Shown here piece by piece: positions 30,020 to 47,681 of a DNA stretch of 64,000 nucleotides (position 1 is the first letter of the stretch; each line of letters starts with the position of its first letter). The translations under genes and the position numbers were made by a program. The notes beneath the pieces are model-generated. The model saw only the letters and a program-made list of their open reading frames with translations, was not told the origin of the DNA and ran no database searches. The DNA comes from Chondrosia reniformis (lineage: Eukaryota; Porifera; Demospongiae; Chondrillida; Chondrillidae), in contig OX359200.1 of the NCBI GenBank assembly GCA_947172415.1, positions 1,242,501 to 1,306,500 of the forward strand, read 5' to 3'.

Positions 30020-31222
30020 CCTAGTTTAATGTTAAAAATCATTTTTCAGTTACCACATTAATTAGCCTATTCAATTCTAGTCAATTCAATTCAATATTAA
30101 AGTGCACCATGCCATACAGTAACACTAGGCATATATAGGTTTAAGGCAGTCATCCAAACTCACCGCCAAAGTAGATACGAAGATGGTAACTATGTAACTG
30201 GTGCATCATCCATCAAATTCTAAAAGTCATTGAACATGCTTTATAGGTGTACGTATGTGAATACTGACATTAAGCCTCATATAACATCTGATAGATTACA
30301 ACCAGACTGAGTTCTCAATATGGACGACTCATATGATATCAGATACCAATCTCACATACATGGAACTCCCTATTATTGGCAAGCACGTCTCTACGGCACC
30401 AACTAATTAGGAGACAGCTTCAGAGTCTAAGCGCTACCAACCACGCACTATGAGAAATGCTACCATCAGAGTGATTGTCCAGGTAGGGTTATTATTTCTC
30501 TACATAAGTGGCATATATATTGAAACTTCAGTAAATATATATACCATACACATCACTTCCATGTTTGGGCGTATCAGGATAACCAATTTAACAACAAAAT
30601 TTGTTGTCAGCATTCACAGATATGCATGAAACATTTCCAATGAGATTTAGAAAATTTGACCTATAGCACATCACTTCCATGTTTGGGCCCCTTACTTCAG
30701 CTATCATGATGCAACCAGACATAGAAGTGATATGTATGGTAAGTTTCAGTATGCCACTTCTGCATGGTTAGCCTTATACCATATATATGCATATGATCAC
30801 TGTCTTGTTTCGTTACCTTTCCCAGATGAGTCAATCACTGCATGATACAGACACTGCCTTTGCTATATATATACTTCTAACTTCATTTTCTGAATGTTTT
30901 ATTCATGATGGTACGAGTACTGTTTGACACATATACATATAAGTACATGTACATATGCAGTGCACATGATTAAAATTTGTGTATTTACTTTAAACTGGTT
31001 TGTAGTTAATATAGGGAAGGAGACTATATATGTATAACTTATACTTAATCTACCAAGCACAATTTTCTACATTTTTTTCATCATAGTCACCACTATGGCT
31101 GTCTAAGAAAGCATACAACTAAACATCATAATTAAAGCAGCTCTGTTTATAAACTATCATTCATATGTAATTGTTGCCTTAAAAACAGATTATTGTGATG
31201 GTGTATATACAGCTATATAAGG
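30020..31222. other. Intergenic region, PIPOX / NAPG (tail-to-tail)
   Basis: No gene seen. It is AT-rich. A 20-bp direct repeat (catcacttccatgtttggg) occurs at about 30558 and 30665, suggesting remnants of an unidentified repeat between 30230 and 30790. Confidence 0.5.
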
Positions 31223-34200
31223 TCAGTTAATATCCTGGTCAAGTCCAATTTCTTCAGTTTCGTCCCCTTCTTTCTCATTTGGGATTTCCCCTTCAGGAGA
31301 TGTGATTTCAGCATTTGAGTGAGGCTCGAGAATGCCCTCATCATTAGATGAAGTGGACACTTCTACTGTAGGCTGTGATGGTGCCTTACTTGCAGAAGTG
31401 GAAAAGAGTTCATCTCTCATATCATCCAAAGCTGTTCTCGGTGGAGGATGGTACTGACGAGCTGCTCTAAGGCTTGGCACGTCCTCTAGTTTCTGATCTG
31501 CATCATCATCATCATCGTCCAAGAAGGAGGTGCTTTCTAGGGCAGATGATGGCAAACTTCTGATTAGCTTAACCACCTACATACAACACATAAGGCAACT
31601 CTTAAAATAAGGAAGTTTAATATTGGGAATTAACTACACACTGCATTATCCAAAGTTTTCACTAGAGAACTATTACAGCATTTCTCAAATTCTTCAGTGT
31701 CTCCACTTCTGAGGGCCTCAAGCATATCTTCCAAAAGAGCTGCTTCCTTGCTCTCTGGAAATGAAGGATACCTACATAATGTTGTGTAATAATTATAGTA
31801 ATTGAGGCAGCAACCTGTCTTGGTTATTAAAAATTGAAATTTGACTTCTTCAAAGGGGAAATATTTTTAATGCCCCTTTCATCCCCCCTAAAAAAGCTTG
31901 TGTTGCCAATCACACTAGAACAAGTGTGTGACCTTAACAACAAACGTACATGTAGGCATCCTGAAGGGATCTTTCAGCTTGCTTCAGTTGTCCCAATTTA
32001 ATTAGCAGGCCAACTTGCATGACTACAGCTGATTGCTGTGGAATGGCAGAACCATGACTCTCAACACTACTTCTGTACTTCAAACATGTCTCCAAAGCTT
32101 TGTCATACCTACATACACAGCCAAAAACATTTATCTGTACAAACATACAGTAGCAAGCAAATTGCAAGTTAGATGATAATTTCTTCTAACTATATACACC
32201 ATGAGACGCTCAAAAGACTAATGAACTATATCAAAGATCAAAGATACAATTAAGCTGCATACAGTACATATGAAATTTTTAATCACCTATTTTAAACTTA
32301 GGACATATTAGTCTGGTACATATACTCTTAATGTTTGTCTCTAACCCTTGAAAAGTAAAGTTATATGCGTAATGGTTATGGATCAAAAATGAATATCACC
32401 CAAAAATTTTGATAAATAATTCACAATTTCTTTGAACCAAAAACAATAACAATCTGCTATTACAACTCTAACTCTAACTCTAATAATAATTTCCACTATA
32501 TTAATTTATATATATAAATCCAGTCATATAAATTAGGTCCTATAGGTGAACGGATTAGGAAGATCCATACATACATACATTGAAATGATTGTGCAATAGA
32601 GGCAATGTGGGGCTGATATGACCTGTCATTGTCATACATACATTGAAGTGATTGTGCAATAGAGGCAATGTGGGGCTGATATGACCTGTCATTGTCATAC
32701 ATACATTGAAGTGATTGTGCAATAGAGGCAATGTGGGGCTGATATGACCTGTCATTGTCACACATACATTGAAGTGATTGTGCAATAGAGGCAATGTGGG
32801 GCTGATATGACCTGTCATTGTCATACATACATTGAAGTGATTGTGCAATAGAGGCAATGTGGGGCTGATATGATCTGTCATTGTCATACATACATTGAAG
32901 TGATTGTGCAATAGAGGCAATGTGGGGCTGATATGACCTGTCATTGTCATACATACATTGAAGTGATTGTGCAATAGAGGCAATGTGGGGCTGATATGAC
33001 CTGTCATTGTCACACATACATTGAAGTGATTGTGCAATAGAGGCAATATGGGGCTGATATGACCTGTCATTGTCATACATACATTGAAGTGATTGTGCAA
33101 TAGAGGCAATGTGGGGCTGATATGACCTGTCATTGTCATACATACATTTCTGCTTTGATGTACATGTTGCTTGCATTTCTGAGAGCTTTCATATTGTCAT
33201 GACTACTGCGTGTTTCCTAGAGGAAAAGAAGATGAAAATAATATAATAGCAGTTTCTGTAGGTGTGCATATAAGTATATATAGCTTATATTATTCGTATT
33301 GTGTAGGTTTATGAATCTCATTATGAAGATATCTCTAGCCTAGTCATTCTTTTTCTATTTATAACACATGGACAATAAAAACATTCACTGTTGATTCTTT
33401 AGTTGATAAACTTTGAATAAGGCAACCATGCTTTTGTACCATCTTTAGTACCGTCATACTTTCTGATTTATTAAGTCAAAACTGTTTTCAGCCTAACAGG
33501 AAACCACAATAACTTATTATTCAGTATTACAATAATAAAACCTCTCTTAGCAACAGAAAACTCTTAGCAACAGAAACCTCTCAAATGTATACACATTTAC
33601 TTTGGTCCCAACTAATAGGCTATATGGGTTCTTTCATTTTCCCCATGAAAATATCACCACCTAAATGAATAGAGACATTGGAAGCCTTTTTTGCAGGCGA
33701 GGGAGGAAGGTAATTAGACTTTCCTCCCTACAGTGCAATTGTCAATTTCAATATTTTAAAATTGCAAAACACTTTGGTAACATCAAAGAAAAAGAAAGGT
33801 TACACTTGCTATGTACGTATGTAGTTAATTGGCCTTCCATCTCTGACTGGATTGTCCTCAGAAAGTGAACCAATTCTTTGGTTCATCTTTGCCTATTTCT
33901 GGGGTATCCTAATCAATTACTATTGCACTGGAGGAAGCAACCTCTTGTACTCCAAGAGTTTGCACAGACAATTAGTCAGAAAACCATCTCCTTTATTAAA
34001 GGTAAATACTTGTGGTTGTTGCAATCAAAAGGTGAATACAGTCAAAGGCTAATTACTTCTATGACTGCAGTGTGCTATAAAACCACAGAGTTAAGTAAAC
34101 ATGTGTAGCCCCATCTAAAAATGGAGGTCATACAAGTTCAAACACCTATGATGAGAATAGCTGTATAGCAGGGTCCAGGTGCGTCCATGTTTTCAGTGTA

Positions 34201-36957
34201 CTGTGGTCTCACTTTTCCCAGCTGTGCCACCTTCATGTAAGTATCAGCGGACTTCTTGCAATTGACAGTTTCTAGCAATCTAACATGAAGAAAGGAATAT
34301 TTAATATATTAATATGTCATAAATATGCATAAAAAATGTATGAAGCTAATATAGAGTTTTGTTGTAATCACTTTGCTGTATTTTCCAACACTAAGAAGCC
34401 GGTGGAGGCCGCATCACTGTCACAATATCGTTCACTGGAGACGTAACAGAAAATAGCAACTTATAAGCAATACATTCACTTATACAGAACTGACTAAACG
34501 AAATGGTTAAATGATATCTATTTACAAAAGGCAGTCAATAAAATGAAAATGTACCACATCTGACCAATTTCAAATAAACAGAATAGGGATTTCTTCTAAA
34601 TGTTTTTTGAATTATCATTTCTGGAATTTTGGAGCAACTAGAGATGCAATTGGTGAATCTTTTTTGTCATTCATTCATAATCAGGATTCACTGAGGAAGA
34701 ATTGAAGCTTCTAACAAAGGATTTAGCAACTGCATATCTAGACACTCAAAAAGTTGAAAGATGAAGCTACGCATGTTCAACTGGTTGCTTAGATACGTAT
34801 GACTGCAGTAACATGTATGCAACTTACCATGCTTTCTCCCAAAATTTGACCACTTCTTCAAAGCTCTTTAATTCCTACATGTACAAAAGCAGTGTTAACA
34901 CCATGGCAACAGCAGATCAGCCAGCCTCTGGCTAATGGGGGTCCATTCAAATTGTACAAGAAAGGCACTTTACACACACATATGTATATAGTGAAAGGAA
35001 CTCAAGTTCATGGTCACTTGAATAAACCAACCTTTGCTACTGAACCAGCATCTTCCAAAGCTCTTTACAACAGGAAAGGAGAAAGGAGAAAGAGACACAT
35101 ATAGCTGACACTTTTACTACAATCTAATGCAGCTAGTGGACACGCCCACATATTGAAACAATGGACACACCTACTATATTAATATTTTTATCACACTTAA
35201 AATGACAATTCATATAATATAATAATATTTCATGAATTGTCAAGCAGATTTTAATCTAACAATAACAATTGACATTTTGTGTATAATCTTCTCATCATAG
35301 TCATCACCACATGACCATACAGTCAACTAGGTCTGACCAGCAGGGGATTCCCCTAACATTAATTGCTGTAGTATGCGTCCTCCCAGCCATCCAATCAGAT
35401 TGCATTATACATAAACACTTGTGAAGCTCAAAGATAAACTCACTTTGCTGAGTGAAAAATTCTGTATCTTTTGTCAAGGAAGATATATTAATCAGTGATA
35501 TACGTAATAGATATGAATTACATTGAGTGTGAATCCTATATCAGCATCATTGTTATGGTAACAATATTGCCATGGTGATATTAGTAGGAAGAAACCTATG
35601 AAACGTTAGCCTATAAGATATGACAAAGTATACATATAGTTACATTATAAAGCAAAGCTATGTTACTTAAGATCCAATTCTACTAAATTCTGGTCACCAA
35701 ATGATGATTAAATGAAATAAAAATTCACCTATAAGGCAGTCCTGTTGGGTTTGGATAAGTGAAGTTCTCCTGGTTACACCAACGTATGTACTGCTTCCAT
35801 TGTATGTCTTAATGATTGGGCAACATATTAATGGTGTATTACTGCTTTGATTTATTCATGCACAAATTAACTCTTTAGAGTCTGTTAATAGACAATGTCA
35901 TTGGGCAAGGACTAGACTGAAATATTCCATAATCTAATCGGGCTTGTAGTAATAAAAACATAATCTGTAAACTGAACATTCCAATGAGGCAGGTGTTTAG
36001 ATCAAAAAATGTTTTTCATACACAATAAATATCAACTTTAGTACATATTCTGTGCCGACTGCATCTTCCTAAAGACTTGTGTATCAGTGTGGAATACATG
36101 TAAAGCGAGGTATATATCCGTTCACTGTACAAACGTACTTACATATATAGGAACACAGGAATATGTTATCAATGAAATAGGGTTGATGAGGTAACAAAAG
36201 TATGCATACATTTATTTCATTTTATTTATTTTATTTAACCAGGAAAGCCCCATCAGTTCAATAAGGCTGGTCTACCTGGGGGCCTTACCTACAACATATA
36301 AACACCTATACACACATACAGTAAATTACTCATTAAATTAGTCAGTAATCAGTTTATATATACATTTACATATATATTAGGTATTTTGGATACGATCCAT
36401 GCTTATAATGACATTCTGCAGCTTGAATAAACATTTCCTTGGATTTCTCGAGAGCTCTGCTGTTTCGATAGGCCAGCGCTTCATTGAGATAATCACAAGT
36501 TAATCAGACACTTGCAATAATATCAATTTCTTTCTCTGTACTATCTTTAGTTTCACATTACAAAGGTACTGTCTATAGGTGCAGTTACAAATGATGCATT
36601 CAGAGGATATCAATTTACATGGACTAACAACTAAATACAGTCAAATACAGGTCACGCCACACTTCTCTGTAAACAATTTAAAATACAGTCTGCTTCTTTT
36701 CAAACAACTTACCAGCCTTTCCAAAGGCATTAGCAGCACCTTCATAATCGGGAGACCACTTTAACAGCGATGTCTTTAAACTATCAATAAAGAATGGATT
36801 CGTTCATACATTTATTCATACACCAGGGTACTAGACTATTTAGGGAATATATTACAATGCGCCCAGATCACCAAAGTGTGATCTTTATTAGATCAGAGCT
36901 ACCTCACCATTTTCGTGCCTCGGCCACATACTCGTCGCCCTTACTCCTGGAAGCCAT
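31223..36957 (-). CDS. NAPG: Gamma-SNAP (NSF attachment protein gamma)
   Basis: Eleven exons with matching phases (36908-36957, 36713-36780, 36394-36478, 35032-35062, 34828-34874, 34372-34434, 34213-34279, 33146-33216, 31950-32108, 31642-31771, 31223-31576) give 374 residues. SNAPs are TPR-like helical adaptors that bind NSF to SNARE complexes. Alignable pieces include CLKTSLLKWSPDYEGAANAF, ENTAKLLETV, MYDKALETCLKY and the late ESKEAALLEDMLEALRSGD segment, which parallels the gamma-SNAP LLEGYDQQD region. The last exon adds a long acidic, Ser-rich tail (DDDDDDADQ, ending GLDQDIN), making it about 60 residues longer than human NAPG (312). A 63-bp minisatellite abuts the 5' splice site of exon 8. 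Confidence 0.9.
32563..33146. repeat. 63-bp minisatellite, about 9 copies
   Basis: In NAPG intron 8. The unit on the plus strand reads cattgaagtgattgtgcaat, agaggcaatgtggggctgat, atgacctgtcattgtcatac. Copies are about 97% alike. The right end runs directly into the NAPG exon ending at 33146. On the minus strand each unit carries aatgtatgtatgacaatgac, the same sequence as that exon's splice donor. Long ORFs on the minus strand are artefacts of a period divisible by three. Confidence 0.95.
34583..34765. repeat. Dispersed TIR element (family M1), divergent copy
   Basis: In NAPG intron 5. Begins gaatagggatttcttctaaa; right part has actcaaaaagttgaaagatg. The hairpin core is decayed (ttcactgaggaagaattgaa). 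Confidence 0.6.
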
Positions 36958-37366
36958 TTTTAATCTGAATCTAGCACTGGTTACATAATCACTGTATGGG
37001 TAATTTGTACTATTTTATATAGTTAGATAGTCCAAGTAACCTCACTTCTTAGGGTGCAGACTTTTTGAGTGGGTTGAGCCTCTAGTTGAAAACTGGACGG
37101 AAATTCGTATGACTGAAATCTTATATAGACAGTCAAATCATATTTAAGTATTTCTGTAGTTGTATTATTTTGTCCGTGAGTTTACGCCTTTAGTTTTATT
37201 TCATATAGGCGCCATCTTACTAACTTCATCGTGGTCCTTCACTGAGTAAAAACCGTAAGTTTTCATTCATACCCTTATAATTCTTTGTAAAGTGAACCAA
37301 TTATCTCAAATATGGTCGTGTGAACGTTATAAACTGTCGTCTTGTCGTTCTGTAATGTGTAGATCA
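36958..37366. promoter_or_regulatory. Divergent promoter region, NAPG / CSNK2A1
   Basis: Head-to-head genes leave 409 bp between start codons. I see no convincing TATA box. A pyrimidine- and AT-mixed 5' UTR of CK2 is likely on the right. Confidence 0.45.
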
Positions 37367-44631
<7,265 letters not shown>

Positions 44632-45599
44632 CCCTGCCTTGGTTGCTGTGTTGTGTTGTGGTATTTGACACAATAGGCCAACACTGTAATTAGAACAATT
44701 GCATTTCTTGTTATGAATGGTACGCCATTCTCTACATATATATTGCATGACTGTATAATTGAAGAATTTATTAATATATACGTAATTATTAAGTTTTGAA
44801 CTGTTTGGAATGTCTCTGCATGACATTAGTATACTACAAAGTAGTTTTATTCAGAATAGGCATGCAGCCTTAACTGATTGATGATGTTGTAATCTTGTCA
44901 CCATAGCCACACAGTCTTATGTAACCAGACCCTTTTATTACACAACTTTACAGCAGAAATGACTGAATCTGGTTACATTAGAATCAGCTTAGATAATCTA
45001 CAATATGGTCAGGCTAAGGTCTACAATGTGCATATTTAGTCAAAATATTAAAATCGTATACTTGCAACAGTAATTTAATAATCTTATCTACTTAGGTAAT
45101 ACGTAGATCAGACAAAATATCAGCAGGAGCAGACATATATATAGAGAAAATTAATAAATTAAAAAGCTAGAGAAAAATTCGAAACGTACGATACACTTTA
45201 CATGCGAGGTCAGCATATTATGAGTAAATAATTTCATTGCAAAGTCGTGTTACTCTATTCTCAGTTTTCTTTTTTCTTCTGTGTCACTGAAGAAGACCCT
45301 CAGGGTCGAAACGTCTGAAGAAAGAAGAAAACTGCGTCTTTAGACGCTCTCAAAGTCGAAAGATAATCCTTTCAAAAGATAAGTTCCTATAAGTTCGACG
45401 CAGTTAGAAGGAATCCTTACAGTAATACTCTATTAGTGATGAATATTCTCGCGTCTCTCTTTTAATTTGTCAGTTAGCACTTCTTCAGCCATTTTGTATC
45501 TATTGCGAAAGTGGTGTGAGTCAAGAAACTATAATTTAGGCTGACGTCATCTTAACACGTGACCATCATTTCCTAATAAGGATTTTGCGCGGGAAAAAT
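44632..45599. other. CK2 3' flank with repeats
   Basis: No gene is seen here. It holds the 3' UTR region of CK2 and a small inverted-repeat element around 44917-44976 (gtaaccaga ... tctggttac). An M1 element follows at 45280-45421. Confidence 0.55.
45280..45421. repeat. Dispersed TIR element, right half (family M1)
   Basis: Best-preserved hairpin of the family: cactgaagaagaccctcagg followed by gtcgaaacgtctga, then agacgctctcaaagtcgaaa and the outer end gacgcagttagaaggaatcc. Confidence 0.75.
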
Positions 45600-45611
45600 G
45601 GAATGCGGCCA

Positions 45612-45618
45612 TATAAAA
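45612..45618 (+). promoter_or_regulatory. TATA-box candidate (tataaaa)
   Basis: A perfect tataaaa lies just before a change from AT-rich sequence to about 650 bp of balanced, complex sequence. It suggests a plus-strand transcription start near 45640. Confidence 0.35.
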
Positions 45619-45639
45619 GATGGCGAGGTGTGAAAAATC

Positions 45640-46290
45640 TCAGTTTACCCCCAGTGGCTTACTTGACGCGTGTGATTGCTAAAGTTTCTGTGCCTGACGG
45701 TGGTCTTTCCTTATCCCGAGTAGTCCTGTTCGAAGCGCTAGACAAGTAGACCCAGGATTCCCCTCGGCTCCGCCAGCGAGCTGAGAATGCGGCCTGGTGT
45801 CATGTTGGATATGCAATTTGATCAGGAACTCAGTGGGAGGGTTGGTGCTTGGGATTGGTCCTCACTAGCTCTGGCTTCGGCTGGGGTCTGACGGCACGGA
45901 GATTGAGGTAATCGCGTAACTATGTAAGTTGAAGTCGGTTGTCGACACCTGATTTGGGCAGTTGTTTCGCCAGTCCCCACTTCAAGGACGTCATCCGATC
46001 CTGAGGAGTTAAAGGTGTGGCAACACACTGATTCTCATCGGGGCAGTTTGCGGTTCGGGAGGGTCGGACTTGGCATAGGCTGAAAGTGAGGCTAACGCTG
46101 ATCGATTCCTATGTCATGGCTAGTAACTCCATGAGTGCAGATTACTGCGCAGTTACAGCTTCTGTTACACAATAGTTAGTGTCAACGCTGTGGGGTGGGG
46201 CACGATGTACTTTCACCTCCTCGTGGTGTGCCCTGGGCAGCTCTACTTGAGTTGTGCTGAGAGAAGTACATGACCACTTTCAAGATCTTA
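45640..46290 (+). ncRNA. Candidate noncoding transcript, unidentified
   Basis: About 650 bp of higher-GC, non-repetitive sequence downstream of a TATA box, with no ORF longer than about 70 codons on either strand. Several inverted segments suggest structure, for example atgtactt at about 46204 and aagtacat at about 46265. I compared it from memory with 7SK, 7SL, RNase P, RNase MRP and telomerase RNA and found no convincing match. It could instead be a 5' noncoding exon (a donor-like ctatgtaagt lies near 45925) or simply unique DNA. Confidence 0.25.
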
Positions 46291-46784
46291 GTTTTCTCAA
46301 GTTAAGTCACCTATAACCAAAACTATAATTGCATATATTTCATGTATTTTCATTCTGTAGGATATGGAGGAGCTGTTGTGTCTTGTGAAATGCAAATTGT
46401 GTGTATATGTAGATTGTTTATATGACAGTTGTAACATGACTGCCTATATGCATATATTAATATTCTTGTGACAAGTTGCGTTAGTATAGAATGCTTTAAA
46501 CTCTTGCACAGTGCCTGCTGGATAAGTTGGCCAAGGCACTGCGAGCATTATTCACCCTATACATTGGTGAATACAACAAAACATAATGATATTTATCATT
46601 TTCAAACATGATGAAGAGAGAAAAACAAAATAAGCAATTGCCACATGTACATATGTTAAAAAAACGATCAGTCCTCATTATTAGACCTAGCTCATTAATA
46701 CTTGAAATACGTACACATTGTATAATTATGAAAGTGAACAATAGTATGCTACAACTACATAACATAGTGTTAATTCTACAACTG

Positions 46785-47582
46785 TCATAGTCTTTCTTCC
46801 AACATTCTTAGTGCACCCAATGTCAAAACTAGTTTCTCTTTGTGGAGTATACTATAAACGTTTAATCCAATGCTCGATAATACTTCACAGTTTGGCACAT
46901 TTCTGGTGGACAATGCAAAATTCATATTCACTTCTCCCCCATCAACGAAGAGGACTGACTTCCAATTTCTGTCTTTGAGTATAGATTGTATCACCTTAGT
47001 TCTTATAGTGGGTAACTCAAATGAGTCAACTAACTCCAAATCCCCTTGGTTGTACTTGATGGAGAGAGCAGTACGTAATCCCAGACGTCTGACCTTTTTT
47101 GGTAAGGAATAGTCGTATGATTTAGGGGTGGGGCCATGGACCACGCCCCCGCCCCTCCATTGGGGAGCTCTTATACTTCCTTGTCTTGCTTTTCCAGTCC
47201 CCTTTTGTTTCCAAGGCTTTTTACCTCCACCCCGCACCTCGCTTCTGTCCTTTGTTTTAGCTGTGCCGGCTCTCCTTTTTGCTAGCTGCCACACCACCAC
47301 GCGATGTAGAATGTCTAACCGAGGTCTTTCTCCAAACACAGAATTGTTTAGTTTGGCTATTGCTAGTCTCTTTCCGGAAGTGAATTCGCTGACCCAAGCT
47401 TCTAGTTCTGGTGGTGTGTAGGGAAGCAAAGTGACACCACTCGGTACGGGAACGTTGAGGGATTCGGAGACTTCTTTAACTTTGGTTTCTAAAGAGAATA
47501 CTCGAGTTGGCACTCTTTTGAAAAAACAGGCTTCACAGAAATAGGGTAGTCTGCTAAACATCTTAGTGCTAAGGGTCGCCAT
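46785..47582 (-). CDS. MRPL4: Mitochondrial large ribosomal subunit protein uL4m
   Basis: A single exon encodes 265 residues. The protein belongs to the uL4 family and sits at the exit tunnel of the mitochondrial large subunit. Motifs: the internal RPRLDILHRVVVWQLAKRRAGT, shortened to RVVVWQLAKRRAGTAKTKDR, then GGGKKPWKQKGTGKARQGS and PQWRGGGVVHGP with SYDYSLPKK. The N-terminus (MATLSTKMFSRLPYF...) is basic and hydroxylated, as expected for a mitochondrial presequence. I chose the ATG at 47582 because the upstream in-frame codons lie outside a plausible presequence. It is divergent from EDC4, 99 bp between start codons. Confidence 0.95.
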   Translation of the reverse strand: MATLSTKMFSRLPYFCEACFFKRVPTRVFSLETKVKEVSESLNVPVPSGVTLLPYTPPELEAWVSEFTSGKRLAIAKLNNSVFGERPRLDILHRVVVWQLAKRRAGTAKTKDRSEVRGGGKKPWKQKGTGKARQGSIRAPQWRGGGVVHGPTPKSYDYSLPKKVRRLGLRTALSIKYNQGDLELVDSFELPTIRTKVIQSILKDRNWKSVLFVDGGEVNMNFALSTRNVPNCEVLSSIGLNVYSILHKEKLVLTLGALRMLEERL

Positions 47583-47681
47583 TTTAAGTTCACCTTTGCA
47601 CTTGCGCAATTTCTTGGAAGCGGGATCAGATTGATCGAAGTCGTAATTTGATCAGATTTAGTGTGTCCCGAAATACTTAAA
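47583..47681. promoter_or_regulatory. Divergent promoter region, MRPL4 / EDC4
   Basis: Only 99 bp separate the two start codons, so 5' UTRs must be very short or overlapping. No TATA box is seen. Confidence 0.5.

Noticed and set aside
32496-33176. Minus-strand repeat protein frames of 194 and 226 codons
   Set aside because: A 63-bp minisatellite in a NAPG intron yields overlapping frames of equal quality; not an independent gene.
45822-46028. 68-codon minus-strand frame in the possible noncoding region
   Set aside because: Short, no recognisable protein character and no splice context; not enough to call a gene.
46870-47421. Plus-strand frames within MRPL4
   Set aside because: Antisense shadows of the conserved uL4m coding sequence.
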